From positions 12,455,908 through 12,480,907 of the forward strand of contig NC_135550.1 in the NCBI RefSeq assembly GCF_964340395.1: a DNA stretch of 25,000 nucleotides, read 5' to 3'. Shown piece after piece: positions 1-11,988 of the stretch. Under the pieces are notes generated by a model. That model was given only the letters and a program-made list of their open reading frames with translations. It had not been told where the DNA came from and did not search any database. Numbering within the stretch: position 1 is the stretch's first letter; each line of letters opens with the position of its first letter. The position numbers and the translations under genes are program-made. This stretch comes from Glandiceps talaboti (lineage: Eukaryota > Hemichordata > Enteropneusta > Spengelidae).

Positions 1-1044
1 CTTACAGTATTATACATAATGAAGCATACTTAACCACCTCTTGCAATTCAGGGACCGAACTCAAACTTGGTATTGAGATATAACTCATAAACTATCCGAT
101 GACGTCATTTATGATACGTATCAAAAAAGTGTTCAGGAAATCCTTACTATGCACTCAACTGTCAAGAAGACAATCATAATGTTATAGAAGACATTAATAT
201 TATGTTATGCTGGAATGGGGTATTATTTAGGTATTTTCACTAGAGTAAAAAAAAAGCTTATAATTAAACTCAGCTTTTGTAGATATCGCAGCTTTCAGGT
301 TTCAGTTAATTAAACTAGCAACGATACTATATCCTGACCACTGAGATAAATGGGCAAACTATACCTGAATATTATCTGAGATTGAAAGCTTCACCATTCT
401 GCATTCACTCAATTGAAGTTCGCCGTTTTAACGAAATACACTACTATATAGCATATAAACGACGTTGGCTTTTCTTTATTAGAATATTACTTAGAAGAAA
501 GACACATTTCAACTCAGAGACTAACACTAACAGAGACACAACAAATACAACACTGTAGACATGTCAGGATCCTTTGCTCAATCACATTGGACTCTAATTT
601 AAAGCATTGCTATTCTTTCACAATGCAGAAAAAAACAGGTTTCTAATGAAAACATTACACATGGACATGATTGTTTTTTTTCTAACTGTTAATCTACGTA
701 CATTTCAACTTGATTTACTTCTACACATCCCCACTATGCACGGCATGAATGTCATCGTTTCTTTTGCAATAGAAGTTGTCTGAGGGTGTGTGTAATCAGT
801 GTCATGTTACATGAGTGAAACACCAAGACTACATCATTTTAGCTGTAAAAGCATAAAGGAAGAACGGAAAATGGCAAAAGCTGGTCCAGTCCGTCTCCTA
901 GGACGTACTGACGGTGCAACATTTGTACAATTGATTTTTTTTTAGTTTTACTCAGGGCAGTATATGTGGACAGAAACTTACATTACAAGTAAATATATAA
1001 TATTCAGACAAATATAATACTAATACTAAAATTTCTATGCGCGC
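1..1044. other. AT-rich non-coding stretch
   Basis: No coding exon, RNA gene or clear repeat is visible here. A perfect TGACGTCA palindrome lies at 100-107, but it stands alone and no core promoter follows it. Confidence 0.6.
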
Positions 1045-2160
<1,116 letters not shown>

Positions 2161-2164
2161 ATGC

Positions 2165-2243
2165 CACAGATAGCGCCTCTACCGAAAATGTGCACATGAT
2201 GACAATAATGAGATATTTACATATTTTGCCATAGGTGGCGCTG
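2165..2243 (+). promoter_or_regulatory. Pair of CTCF-like core motifs
   Basis: AGGTGGCGCTG at 2233-2243 matches the core half (AGRKGGCRS) of the bilaterian CTCF site. A weaker relative, AGATAGCGCC at 2168-2177, lies 65 bases to the left in the same orientation. The upstream CCAS half of the consensus is poorly matched in both. Binding is inferred from motif likeness only. The pair could equally be a fragment of a dispersed repeat. Confidence 0.25.
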
Positions 2244-3000
2244 TACTGCATTCGCCGACGCCAAAACGTATTGCCTAGATGAGTGCGTACACTACGCTGC
2301 TGTCGCTGACGTTAAACCACGGGGGCTTGGGATTGGCCATATTTATTTACAAATAATTCATTTTTTGTTTATTATTCTCTTTTACTTTTTAAAAAATATA
2401 TTTTTTCGCTTCCATGTAATAAAGTAATAATTGGAAAAAGCTGGTGTTTTTTTCTAACTCACTTTTAACTGTTGGTGTAATAAAAGCTTTACTATGACTA
2501 CTTTATTAATTATTTTTGAGTTAGTTCTACTGCGCGCCCTCAGGCGGTGACCCTTGCAACCGGCGACCCTTCCTCGTCCCGACTCACCACGTTCTAATAT
2601 TTCAATGAAAAAACATTTTTAACATCGCTTCCCTGTTGCGTAGTTGTTGCGAGCCCAAGACAACCGGGACCTAAGTGGACATCTCCACTCCACCACAGTA
2701 TCCCCAATATCTTGCAATGCTGTACTTGTTCCCCCCTTTACTTCTGTGAGACACATTACAACTACCAGTCAATTCACTACACTTCACTGATATGTTATGA
2801 TATTTACTTTACAATGGTGGCAGTGGTGGGATGTGATAGCAGTAGGATTTGGAACTGGTGGCAGTGGGTGGGATCATGCCAAAATCACGAAATAATGCAA
2901 CGTAGATAAAAAAGCAATAAGTAAATGTAAAATTTGACCCTCCCCATTTTCTAAAATATGGCGTTCCCCGAGGACCGATTTGTAAAAAGTGACCCCGCGG
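2244..3000. other. Non-coding stretch with local GC-rich patches
   Basis: No gene is recognised. A GC-richer patch lies at about 2530-2600 and a G-rich patch (repeated GGTGGCAGTG-like words) at about 2815-2870. The short open frames at 2712-2909 and 2958-3161 resemble no known protein. Confidence 0.45.
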
Positions 3001-3027
3001 CCCCCTCCCATTACCCGCCCCTCCCCC
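3001..3027 (-). other. Potential G-quadruplex on the minus strand
   Basis: The + strand has C-runs of 5, 3, 3, 4 and 5 bases separated by loops of 1 to 4 bases. Read on the minus strand this gives five closely spaced G-tracts, an unusually strong G4 motif for this AT-rich region. The + strand could form an i-motif. No gene start is visible next to it. Confidence 0.5.
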
Positions 3028-3592
3028 TTGTAATTGCTGCGAAGGCTCCCTTAATACATTTGTGTTTCATTTGCACCACATTCTTGTATTTTTGTCATTG
3101 TGTCATTATCAATTTTCGAGTGAAATGGAAAAATGCTTCCATAATCTCCAAATCCATTTAGTTGTTTTCATACATAAAGGTAATGTATAGATGCCATTGA
3201 TTGTACATTCAAGACTTGGAGTTGACGCTACCTTTTGTTTGTCCCATTACTGGCACCAGCGGGCGCAATACTCGATGTAAGTAATTAGCGCTTGGATGAA
3301 TCGTCACTGAATGGCAGACATACACAACTACATATATGCAACTTTTATAATGAATAAAATCTCACAGGGTAAGTTGCAATTTGTAAAGAGCATGTGCATC
3401 ATGCAATCATAATCAGTGGATCCCCATTGCTTGCTAAGTTGGCGACCTTTAGGCAGCCTGAGACCCTTTCAAGCCACTGGATACTTCCGTTGAAAGGCTA
3501 AAGGCAGGTGCAGTCAACGAATCAATTTTTTGAATTCTTTTGAAAAAGCAAGACAAATGTTTATTGGGCTATATAGTGACATAGTTTTGGGT
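3028..3592. other. Non-coding stretch
   Basis: No gene or repeat is recognised. AATAAA occurs on the minus strand at 3560-3565 and again at 3593-3598, in position to serve the minus-strand coding candidate that ends at 3623. Confidence 0.4.
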
Positions 3593-3622
3593 TTTATTGC
3601 CGATGTAATGGGAACGTGAAAG

Positions 3623-3847
3623 CTATTTGTATATGCCCTCCCAGTGCAACATTTCACAAAATGCATTCCCGCTGGATCTACATGGCCCACTAGTCAAGCT
3701 GCTAGACCTTCGGGCTTTCTTCCGATAGGTGACGATACGACAAGCAACCGCAGCTCGCAGTCGCCTTATCGAGGGCGGAACGGGCGTTCCGGATTCGCTC
3801 TCAATTATTCGACCTTCGGATCGGTCGCTCATCGCATAGGAAGACAT
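3623..3847 (-). CDS. Unrecognised 74-residue ORF, possible small gene or terminal exon
   Basis: No family is recognised, and the call is tentative. The frame begins with ATG in a fair context (A at -3). It encodes a basic, Ser/Arg-rich protein with no membrane segment. About 12 bases upstream of the ATG the minus strand reads TCTTGCTGTTAG, an acceptable splice acceptor, so this could be the last exon of a longer gene; the frame stays open back to that AG. An AATAAA signal (3593-3598 read on the minus strand) lies only 25 bases past the stop. About 3690-3850 is clearly more GC-rich than its surroundings, and third codon positions are often G or C. Against a gene: no homology, no clear upstream exon, and open frames also on the other strand. 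It may be chance or a repeat fragment. Confidence 0.2.
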   Translation of the reverse strand: MSSYAMSDRSEGRIIESESGTPVPPSIRRLRAAVACRIVTYRKKARRSSSLTSGPCRSSGNAFCEMLHWEGIYK

Positions 3848-3859
3848 TCTGGAGGTCTA

Positions 3860-4230
3860 ACAGCAAGACTACATGTCCACTGCCTACTACCATAAATAAA
3901 AGTGTCTGTGTTTGTCTCCCTTCTTTCTTCACCCATGCATATCGGAATATCCCCCACTATCTTATCCCCATCATCCAGCACTGAATTTCTGAACATGGCC
4001 TGTTTTTTCGTTATATCGAAGTGTAGCGGAAGAAATAACAGCTCTGGTTTGCGAGAACGTTGCTGCATTACCGGTACCTTTAACCGCTCCCCTTGCCAAC
4101 ACAGTCTGTTGAAAGTAAGTTTTGGCAATTGAAATACTGGCTGTCTTCCTGTCCCACTGACAAAAGCATCAAAATCCTCTACCCCTGGAAAATCTTGACC
4201 AGAAACACTTTACTGTTATTGTTTGTGTCT
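3860..4230. other. Non-coding or unrecognised stretch
   Basis: Open frames exist on both strands (for example 3829-4128 on minus, starting with TTG). None shows a recognisable domain or a consistent exon structure. Confidence 0.35.
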
Positions 4231-5431
<1,201 letters not shown>

Positions 5432-5436
5432 GATGT

Positions 5437-5510
5437 CATCCATCAGTCCATCTATCCCCGGCATCCATCTATCCATCCATCCTCCATTGATTCATTCATC
5501 AGCCCAACCA
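5437..5510. repeat. Degenerate (ATCC/ATTC)n tail
   Basis: CATC, CATCC and CATTC words recur with a period of about 4. They form the third segment of a GA, GACA, ATCC compound microsatellite. Confidence 0.7.
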
Positions 5511-5635
5511 ACTGTTTATTGACAACATCACTCCTCTACCCGGTGATTACCTCCTCTGATAATCTTGCAAACAAGCTTTTAAGTTGTATATAAGATTATA
5601 TACAGGCTCCTTCAAAATCTCAAATGAACAAGTAA

Positions 5636-6215
5636 ACGATCCTACCAAGAAAAGCAGCGACAAATACGTTTGAAAATGGACAAATTGATTTTTAAGGTAT
5701 AGGTGTGAGTATTAAGGCATGGAAAGAATATGTAGACAATAAGCAGTTATTTGGGGGAAATGAAGCGCTACATGAATAAACTTAGGGATGCTGAAAAAAA
5801 GATGTTACGAATTGACCCGAACACAGTGTGAATCAAGGAGGAGATTTTGGAAACTTCAGATGATGCGACCGACAGGTTCAAGTTTTGAACGAGGACAAGT
5901 ACGAAATCTTTGACAGCTGCATTAGAGCGACGTTTTAAATGTCCAGGCGCCCAGGATGACATGACTATGGTACAAACACATTGATATCAAAAACGTCACG
6001 ACTCATTAATCGTGCCAGTGAAAAGGTGTGTCAAAAGCCCCGGTCAAATACACTACAGACGAATTCGAGAAGAGAACTTTTCACAGGACCCACTAAGATT
6101 TTAAGGTGCGGGTAGTTTTACGACTCTAGGTCAGGACACACCGTGACGGATCCGACGAATAAACAAGCACTGTGCTTGCATGAACAACTTGCAACCATGA
6201 TCAGCAACTGATCAC
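5636..6215 (+). pseudogene. Possible decayed coding remnant, family unknown
   Basis: Reading the + strand gives protein-like segments broken by stops and frameshifts. A frame ending in TAA at 5777-5779 includes KAWKEYVDNKQLFGG. A second frame from about 5736 continues through in-frame TGA codons at 5829 and 5886 and includes KRYMNKLRDAEKKMLRIDP, KEEILETSDDATDRFKF and ALERRFKCPG. A third frame from about 5960 includes ASEKVCQKPRSNTLQTN and, after a TAG near 6112, TDPTNKQALCLHEQLATM. The composition looks coding and both TGAs could derive from CGA, but no family is recognised. A dead transposon or gene copy is the inference; chance is possible. Confidence 0.22.
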
Positions 6216-7684
6216 TGAAACGACCTGCACGATAAACATAAAACCTAACATTCCAAGAACCTGAGCTATGATATCATATTAAAAATACAATTCGGGGAAA
6301 CACTGAGATTGCGACGTTGTTTTAGAGCCTTTCTCTTGGTATCTGTCAAGAATACAGTATGGACTAACGGAATGGACCGTATATCTCATCAATTAAATGT
6401 TGTACAGTATTCGACCGTCAATATATATGATCATGAAAGTGTTGCAGGAACAGTACTGTATAATATTGCGTAGCAAATTCCTTAAATAACTGGTTCTCGA
6501 AGAGTAGACTGTAAAATGAGCACTTTCTCCTGTTTAGGGTCGTTCAAGAAAGTGAGGTCAACGCCTTTGCATTTGTACCCTTGAACGCCCTTGATGTAAT
6601 CCCTGACTAACATTTGGTAGTGATGAACTAACTTTGGACTACGTGCTGATCTGTTAATTGTCCAACTTATTGTGACCGACAGTGGCCTTTGACGTTGACC
6701 CGACCTTGGCCGAATGCAAGCAACTTTAACTATATGGTATAAGAATCTTGTCCTTGGCCAGCAGTAAAGTATTCACTGTGATTGTTTAACACATGACTGC
6801 CTCATTACTCAATAGCGTCTAACTTTGAATGCGTGGTGGTCCCAGTAAGATCGCTTAAATTCTATATACAGAGTCGTGGCAACTGGCCTAACCGCATGAT
6901 TACCAAGAAATTTGAACCGCTTCCGAACTTTTTGTTATGTTATTTCTCTCAAAATGAAAACGGATTGGACTCTCTTTTAAACACAACAAAACAAGCGAAA
7001 TTCAATTAATTTCGAAGTGCAATAGTACAGGCTGTATTTGTCTTGCACACAACAAATCTTAAGGTGCTAACGTCAACAGGAACTGTATAAAGCATTCACA
7101 ATAATTGAATAGATGTGCTATTAAAGTTTTGGTGAAGTCTCTTAAAATTGTTACGAGTTGTTTCTATTCCCTGTCACATACTATATTTCAGCAACATTCC
7201 CGTTTTATTTAATGCTCGACGACGTTATTTGACATTGAATAGTTATCGGCAATCTTCTAAAGTACACTTGTACTAAAGCAGCACCTGCATACATAATAGA
7301 CGAAGCAGTCTGTCTCTCTGTAGAGAGCCTGCCGATCACGAAAGACAGAACCCTGACGGCACTCAACCTATACGGCTTACCGCTTGATGATCAAAAAGAA
7401 CAAATAAAGACTCATGAAACTATTGTAAATATGTTACTCTTGTTGTTTGGAAAAGCATTCTCTCCTAATACTTGAAATTAAAAAGATAATGACTTATATT
7501 AAAGTCAATCTACGGTCATCAATTATTCCGAATACCTTGGGCTGTCTTATGAATTATCAGTTGTCAAGAATGGTCATTAAAAGGCATTTCGATTCTCCAA
7601 TCACAAATAAAGTCGATCACTATTTGTTTTTGTTTTTCAATTTCAACAGTAATATATCATTTTTAAACATGGCACTTCATATTT

Positions 7685-7687
<3 letters not shown>
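6216..7687. other. Non-coding stretch of about 1.5 kb
   Basis: No gene is recognised. A + strand stretch free of stops (6249-6473) has no start codon near its beginning and no known domain. Words resembling nuclear-receptor half-sites (AGGTCA, TTGACC) recur at about 6550-6710 without a clear arrangement. Confidence 0.45.

Positions 7688-7767
<80 letters not shown>
7688..7767. repeat. (TA)40 microsatellite
   Basis: A pure TA run between GGA and TCATAAGAAC, with no interruption. Confidence 0.98.
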
Positions 7768-7769
<2 letters not shown>

Positions 7770-8602
7770 TAAGAACTGAAGGATTGCATGTCATGTTAGA
7801 TGTACAGATATGCAAGGCAGCCTGATGCTGCATCAACAACTTGGGGTTAGGCACTTCCGAATTTAATAATATATACATGCGCATTTATGATATATAATAA
7901 CATTTCAAGTAAAACAAATGATACTCAAATGTAGTATTGTGTTGCAATCCACATTTGTTCCTTGCTAGTATAATGCGTTACACATGAAAAAAAAAAGAAT
8001 TGTAACTGCTGTTCGTCAATTCAAAAGTCACGTGCTATAAATAGACAGAGGTCATGATCGATAGACGCGTTGTTGTAGTCCCCGAATACGTAAATCTGAA
8101 CTTGGCGCTGATTCTATATACACAAGGGAACCCTGTAAACCGGGGTAACGCAGGCGATTGTAAAACAAGTCAACGTGTTTAGTATATCGGAAAGGAATGC
8201 ATGCATGCATGTATGTATGTATGAGAACAACACTATTCTGTAATGTTTCAGGGTCATTGCTTAATACATGTGTACATAGATTAGAGTGAGAACTAAACCG
8301 CCTTGACCTGCCAGGCCATTGACTACTATTACCACCATCACCATTGACGGCAACCAGCACACCAGTTAAGTTATGAGATCTCAGTCAAATGTGTAATGCT
8401 TATTGTTTTTTTTTATATCAGCCGCTAAAGAAATAGAGCAGTATTATTGTCAATGCTGTATATATAATATATTAGTCGATGTCTTGTAATGATGTAACTA
8501 TCATGTAACTTTTCAACAAGACTGTCTTCAATTTGGGTTAGAAATATATACATATGTACATATATATATATATACTTTATCCAAGGAATGAGGATGGTAT
8601 AA
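7768..8602. other. Non-coding stretch with small repeats
   Basis: It contains an ATGC/ATGT tetranucleotide patch (8197-8224) and a short TA-rich tract (8542-8575). An E-box directly followed by a TATA-like box lies at 8029-8044. The minus-strand frame at 8052-8360 has no recognisable domain. Confidence 0.45.
8029..8044 (+). promoter_or_regulatory. CACGTG E-box directly beside TATAAATAG
   Basis: CACGTG at 8029-8034 is followed one base later by TATAAATAG (8036-8044). The pairing resembles a compact core promoter. No convincing coding exon follows on the + strand, so function is doubtful. Confidence 0.2.
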
Positions 8603-8844
<242 letters not shown>

Positions 8845-8846
<2 letters not shown>

Positions 8847-8870
8847 CGAGTTATATATATATAACTCGGT
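8845..8870. repeat. Perfect 26-base palindrome
   Basis: ACCGAGT on the left and ACTCGGT on the right flank a TA core, and the whole 26 bases equal their own reverse complement. It directly joins the CA run to repeat copy B. The same CCGAGT word recurs inverted at 8609 and direct at 8949. Confidence 0.9.
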
Positions 8871-8920
8871 GAGTATCAATCTGCTAAAACAGTGCTCTAT
8901 ACCGCAGTGGCAGAGCGTAA

Positions 8921-9116
<196 letters not shown>

Positions 9117-10480
9117 CGTCTATGTGCGTGTGATTGACTAATGATATAGATTGAAAAGTCTACATTGCTACGAATTTAACATGTGAGTAGATAAGAGTAT
9201 ATAGACATATACATCATCATTGTATAGCCAGGAGCACGCTGATTTAAATTCAGCTGGATAGTCACGTGACGATTATGGCATTACGTCGGTGTAACTATTA
9301 GATAATTTCCTTACGAACTACATTAATTATTTCAAAACCTCAGTAACATAACATTTCCTAACGATGTATATTATGTAAAAGATGCTAGTAAATATTGGAT
9401 GAATTAACCCTCAAGTTCACATACAGACCTTTGTTACGTGTCTCTGTCACATTGTTCAGAGCATATAAAATTGCGCCTCTGCTCTAGTACTTCTGTTATC
9501 ATATATTATGAGAGATTTCATTTCCGACCGAACCTGGCCAGATTGACCAGTACTTGACCCGAACACAAGTACCATGTTATCAGACCTTGAACATGAACTA
9601 TGTCAGTGATGCAACGATAAATCGTGACATTTTTACAACTTAAAATTCATAAACAGAATACTTGTGGCCTGGTTACGTATTGTTTTCAGCATACAGAGAG
9701 ATTGACCTCAGATTTCCTCGTTGTATCGTAAGGGGAATTGACCTTGTTACGTGGTTTTCTATTCCAAGGTCGGTTGGTTTCGTTGATAGTAAACAACCTC
9801 GCCCCATTCATGACGCAACTGAATAGCTATCTTGCTGTAGAACACGATAACCAGTGATGGGTGACTAGCTTTATTGAAAAACTCCAACCGTCACAATGAG
9901 AAACAGAATAAAAAAAAAATATAAAGACGTGTACGACTAATGGTAGCCGTTACAAAGTTGTCAACAGTATGTATGTAAGTATGCATACATACAATGAATG
10001 CATTGCTCTCTGAACGGATGGATGAAAGAGCAGAGCTATTCGTGGTGATAAAAAAGGAACTATGTGAGAGTAACTAATACAACGTGGCTATTTAGGCATG
10101 CATGCATGCATGCAAAGGTAGCCTTGGTTCATACGAAAAGAAAGAGAGACAACATTAACAATTTTAGATGTGTAGTCATTCTATTCTACACAAACCTAGA
10201 ATTAAGTCACGAGAATGAACTATGATGATCAGCAATCGGCAATCAGCGGTACTTATTTATAGAAATCAACGTTCCAATATGATATAAAGCCAGTCAGCAC
10301 AATCTTACAGTGCCGTACAAACTGATTAAATTCCTGGTCTGAGAGCCGTCTTTTGTTTTTTTGTTCATTTGATGACTCGTTCCAAGGGTTCTGTAACAAA
10401 GTCCATGGTGTCGATGGTGTCTAGACGATGAAATTAATTAATGCAATAGCTACTCGCATAAATTGGCTATTTTTAAAAAA
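9117..10480. other. Non-coding 5' flank of the bZIP gene
   Basis: No coding exon is seen. Small repeats include CATA/GTAT words at 9967-9991 and a GCAT tetranucleotide patch at 10097-10114. The left part holds a cluster of bZIP-type half-sites, listed separately. Confidence 0.5.
9261..9752 (+). promoter_or_regulatory. Candidate distal control region: palindromic E-box and four TTACGT half-sites
   Basis: GTCACGTGAC (9261-9270) is a perfect palindromic E-box of the USF/TFE type. TTACGT, the half-site of the PAR/NFIL3 D-box, follows on the same strand at 9281-9286, 9434-9439, 9673-9678 (as GTTACGTAT) and 9747-9752. By eye only about seven TTACGT/ACGTAA words occur in the rest of the 25 kb. An estrogen-related-receptor-like TTGACCTTG lies at 9738-9746. 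It lies 0.8 to 1.3 kb upstream of the TATA box of a PAR-type bZIP gene, so auto- or cross-regulation is a reasonable inference. Confidence 0.3.
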
Positions 10481-10488
10481 GCGTGCAG

Positions 10489-10681
10489 ATTACGCAACCA
10501 CGTCATCTTGTTCTTGTTCGCGGGTGACGTCATCGTGTTCTGGAGTCATATATAGGATGGGAGGTTGGGCTACGATGAGGCAACAACCAATGACGTGTCG
10601 CGAAATCGTCGTAATCAAGTATTAGTTGTCTCCTCATTAATAATAATTCAGTCGGGTGAGAAGGTCACATCGTCGACGTCA
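10489..10681 (+). promoter_or_regulatory. Promoter of the bZIP gene: D-box-like site, CRE cluster, TATA box
   Basis: A TATATAG box lies at 10549-10555, placing the transcription start near 10580. Upstream are ATTACGCAAC (10489-10498), a hybrid PAR/C/EBP-type D-box, ACGTCA (10500-10505), and a perfect CRE palindrome TGACGTCA (10525-10532). Two more CRE halves lie just downstream of the inferred start: TGACGT (10591-10596) and ACGTCA (10676-10681). CpG is locally frequent. CREB/ATF-type and PAR-type factors are the expected binders. The position, upstream of a good splice donor and the bZIP coding exon, supports promoter function; no initiator consensus is obvious. Confidence 0.5.
10590..10625 (+). 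promoter_or_regulatory. Upstream ORF 1 (11 codons) in the 5' UTR
   Basis: ATG at 10590 reads MTCREIVVIKY and stops at TAG. It starts about 10 bases after the inferred transcription start, so it counts only if the cap site is at or before 10590. Its role would be to reduce or regulate translation of the main frame. Confidence 0.3.
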
Positions 10682-10766
10682 CACGCTGTTTGCTATTGTT
10701 GGGGGTCATAAGTGACAAGCGGAGGGAAGGCAACAAAACGAATTATCGCTGGGTCGCTACACTCAG

Positions 10767-10778
10767 ATGATCGGTTAG
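10767..10778 (+). promoter_or_regulatory. Minimal upstream ORF 2 (Met-Ile-Gly-stop)
   Basis: ATG ATC GGT TAG lies in exon 1. After the first uORF it is the only other ATG before the true start once the intron is removed. Minimal uORFs of this size usually act by stalling or reinitiation; the effect here is inferred. Confidence 0.35.
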
Positions 10779-10901
10779 CTTTGGAAGCGTCACAAGTAGT
10801 TGTCTCTCCATATCTAGACTACTGGATATCATTTCGATTAGTTGTAACCCGTTCACATCTGTTCCGAACAAGCAATTTAATCTATCCATTCACATCACTC
10901 G

Positions 10902-11094
10902 GTGAGTACTTTTTTTTAACAAGACTTGCTCGATATACTATTACAAAGTCAGTGTGTGTGATGCTTTTATGCTATTTCTGAACAACCCCATTCAACTTGT
11001 TCAACATGTGTGCATAGAAGGGTACGCCACATGACCTGTATACATACAACTTACATTTACATCGCATGTCTTTTTTTTAAAATATTATTTATAG
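10902..11094 (+). other. 5' UTR intron of the bZIP gene (193 bases)
   Basis: It begins with the consensus donor GTGAGT right after CACTCG. It ends with an eight-T tract (11071-11078) and the acceptor TTTATAG|AATATT. The main frame is open right back to the acceptor and meets an in-frame TAG inside it (11092-11094), which fits an exon edge there. Confidence 0.6.
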
Positions 11095-11139
11095 AATATT
11101 CGCCGGGAAGAAAAGCCCATATTCCGTGCAAAGGAGGAA

Positions 11140-11988
11140 ATGGCAAGCCTTATCGACGAAGATTCGACCGCTCGTGTAGAGGAGAAATTAATTTTGAGGG
11201 AGAAGAGACCAAAAGATGAGGAACTCGAGGAGCGTCAACTCGACCGATTTAATCAACGAGATACTGACTATGCGCGTGGCCGTGACAGACCAAGCACAAC
11301 AGAAGATAGGAAACCCGTACTCGCCACACCTTTGGTGATGCATAGTATAAGCAGCTCAATACCACACACATCAATTGGTCACCGTGCTTTCAGCGATGCG
11401 CTCAACGGCATATCACACAAACCACTCGACCTAAGCTACCCGAAAATAAGCAATACCGTCAATCCGGCGTATAAATTTTGTTCATATCCACCTGCTATGA
11501 CTGGCTCCCATCCTGGAATTCCACCGTTTCCTTTCGGTGATCCGACTGCACTGTCGGCAGCAGCTGTCGCCGCTTATGGCGCCTATCCGATGTACCCCCA
11601 TCTTGCAGAATCTGCAGTGACTCCGTCATCTTTAACAAACTTAAAATTTCCATTGAGTTCACTCTTACGTAAACGACGGAGCAGCGATACTTCACAACAT
11701 TCACAGACATCGAACACTTCAGAAGTATCAGTATGCGACTCGCAAGCGAAATCGTCATTGAAAAAAGCACGTGCCGTCCCTGAGGAAAAGAAAGACGCGG
11801 CTTATTGGGAACGACGAAGGAAAAACAACGACGCTGCCAAACGGTCGAGAGACGCGAGGCGGGCGAAGGAGGAAGAAATTGCTTTACGTGCTGCATTCCT
11901 TGAACAAGAAAACATGAAATTAAGAGCAGAAGTCTCAATACTTAAAAATGAACTTGCAAGATTACACTATATGGTATACAGCTGCTAA
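11140..11988 (+). CDS. PAR-type bZIP transcription factor (HLF/NFIL3/Giant/CES-2 group)
   Basis: A 282-residue nuclear sequence-specific DNA-binding protein, expected to bind TTAYGTAA-type D-boxes as a dimer. The C-terminal bZIP has KKAR at 208-211, the YW-RRRKNN signature at 222-230, the invariant N229-x7-R237 of the basic helix, and a zipper with I247, L254, L261, L268 and L275 in exact heptads. It ends seven residues after the last leucine, as in Giant/CES-2-like members, not with a long tail. The N-terminus (about 5-60) is highly charged. PLDLS at 95-99 matches the CtBP corepressor motif. Residues 118-160 are Pro/Ala/Tyr-rich, and RKRRSS at 177-182 is a possible basophilic kinase site. 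The start ATG has G at -3 and +4. The coding part is one exon and is richer in GC than its flanks. Repressor activity is inferred; membership of the group is secure, the exact orthologue is not. Confidence 0.94.
   Translation: MASLIDEDSTARVEEKLILREKRPKDEELEERQLDRFNQRDTDYARGRDRPSTTEDRKPVLATPLVMHSISSSIPHTSIGHRAFSDALNGISHKPLDLSYPKISNTVNPAYKFCSYPPAMTGSHPGIPPFPFGDPTALSAAAVAAYGAYPMYPHLAESAVTPSSLTNLKFPLSSLLRKRRSSDTSQHSQTSNTSEVSVCDSQAKSSLKKARAVPEEKKDAAYWERRRKNNDAAKRSRDARRAKEEEIALRAAFLEQENMKLRAEVSILKNELARLHYMVYSC

Larger units (their letters stand above)
10580..10901 (+). other. Non-coding exon 1 (5' UTR) of the bZIP gene
   Basis: The left boundary is inferred from the TATA box. The right boundary is set by the donor CTCG|GTGAGT. 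In the frame that would join the coding exon there is a TAA at 10878-10880 with no ATG after it, so exon 1 adds no coding sequence. It carries two short upstream ORFs, listed separately. Confidence 0.45.

Noticed and set aside
6249-6473. 74-codon stop-free stretch
   Set aside because: There is no start codon near its beginning, no domain and no splice signals, and stretches this long are expected by chance in 25 kb.
8902-8917. tRNA A-box-like sequence (CCGCAGTGGCAGAGCG), also TAGCAGAGTGGTAG at 18354
   Set aside because: It suggests a tRNA-derived SINE, but no B-box or cloverleaf follows at the right distance at either place.
10712-10981. 89-codon + frame across exon 1 and the intron
   Set aside because: It starts with GTG, crosses a good splice donor, and is in a different frame from the bZIP coding exon.
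11495-11938. 147-codon minus-strand frame
   Set aside because: It is the antisense shadow of the bZIP coding exon.
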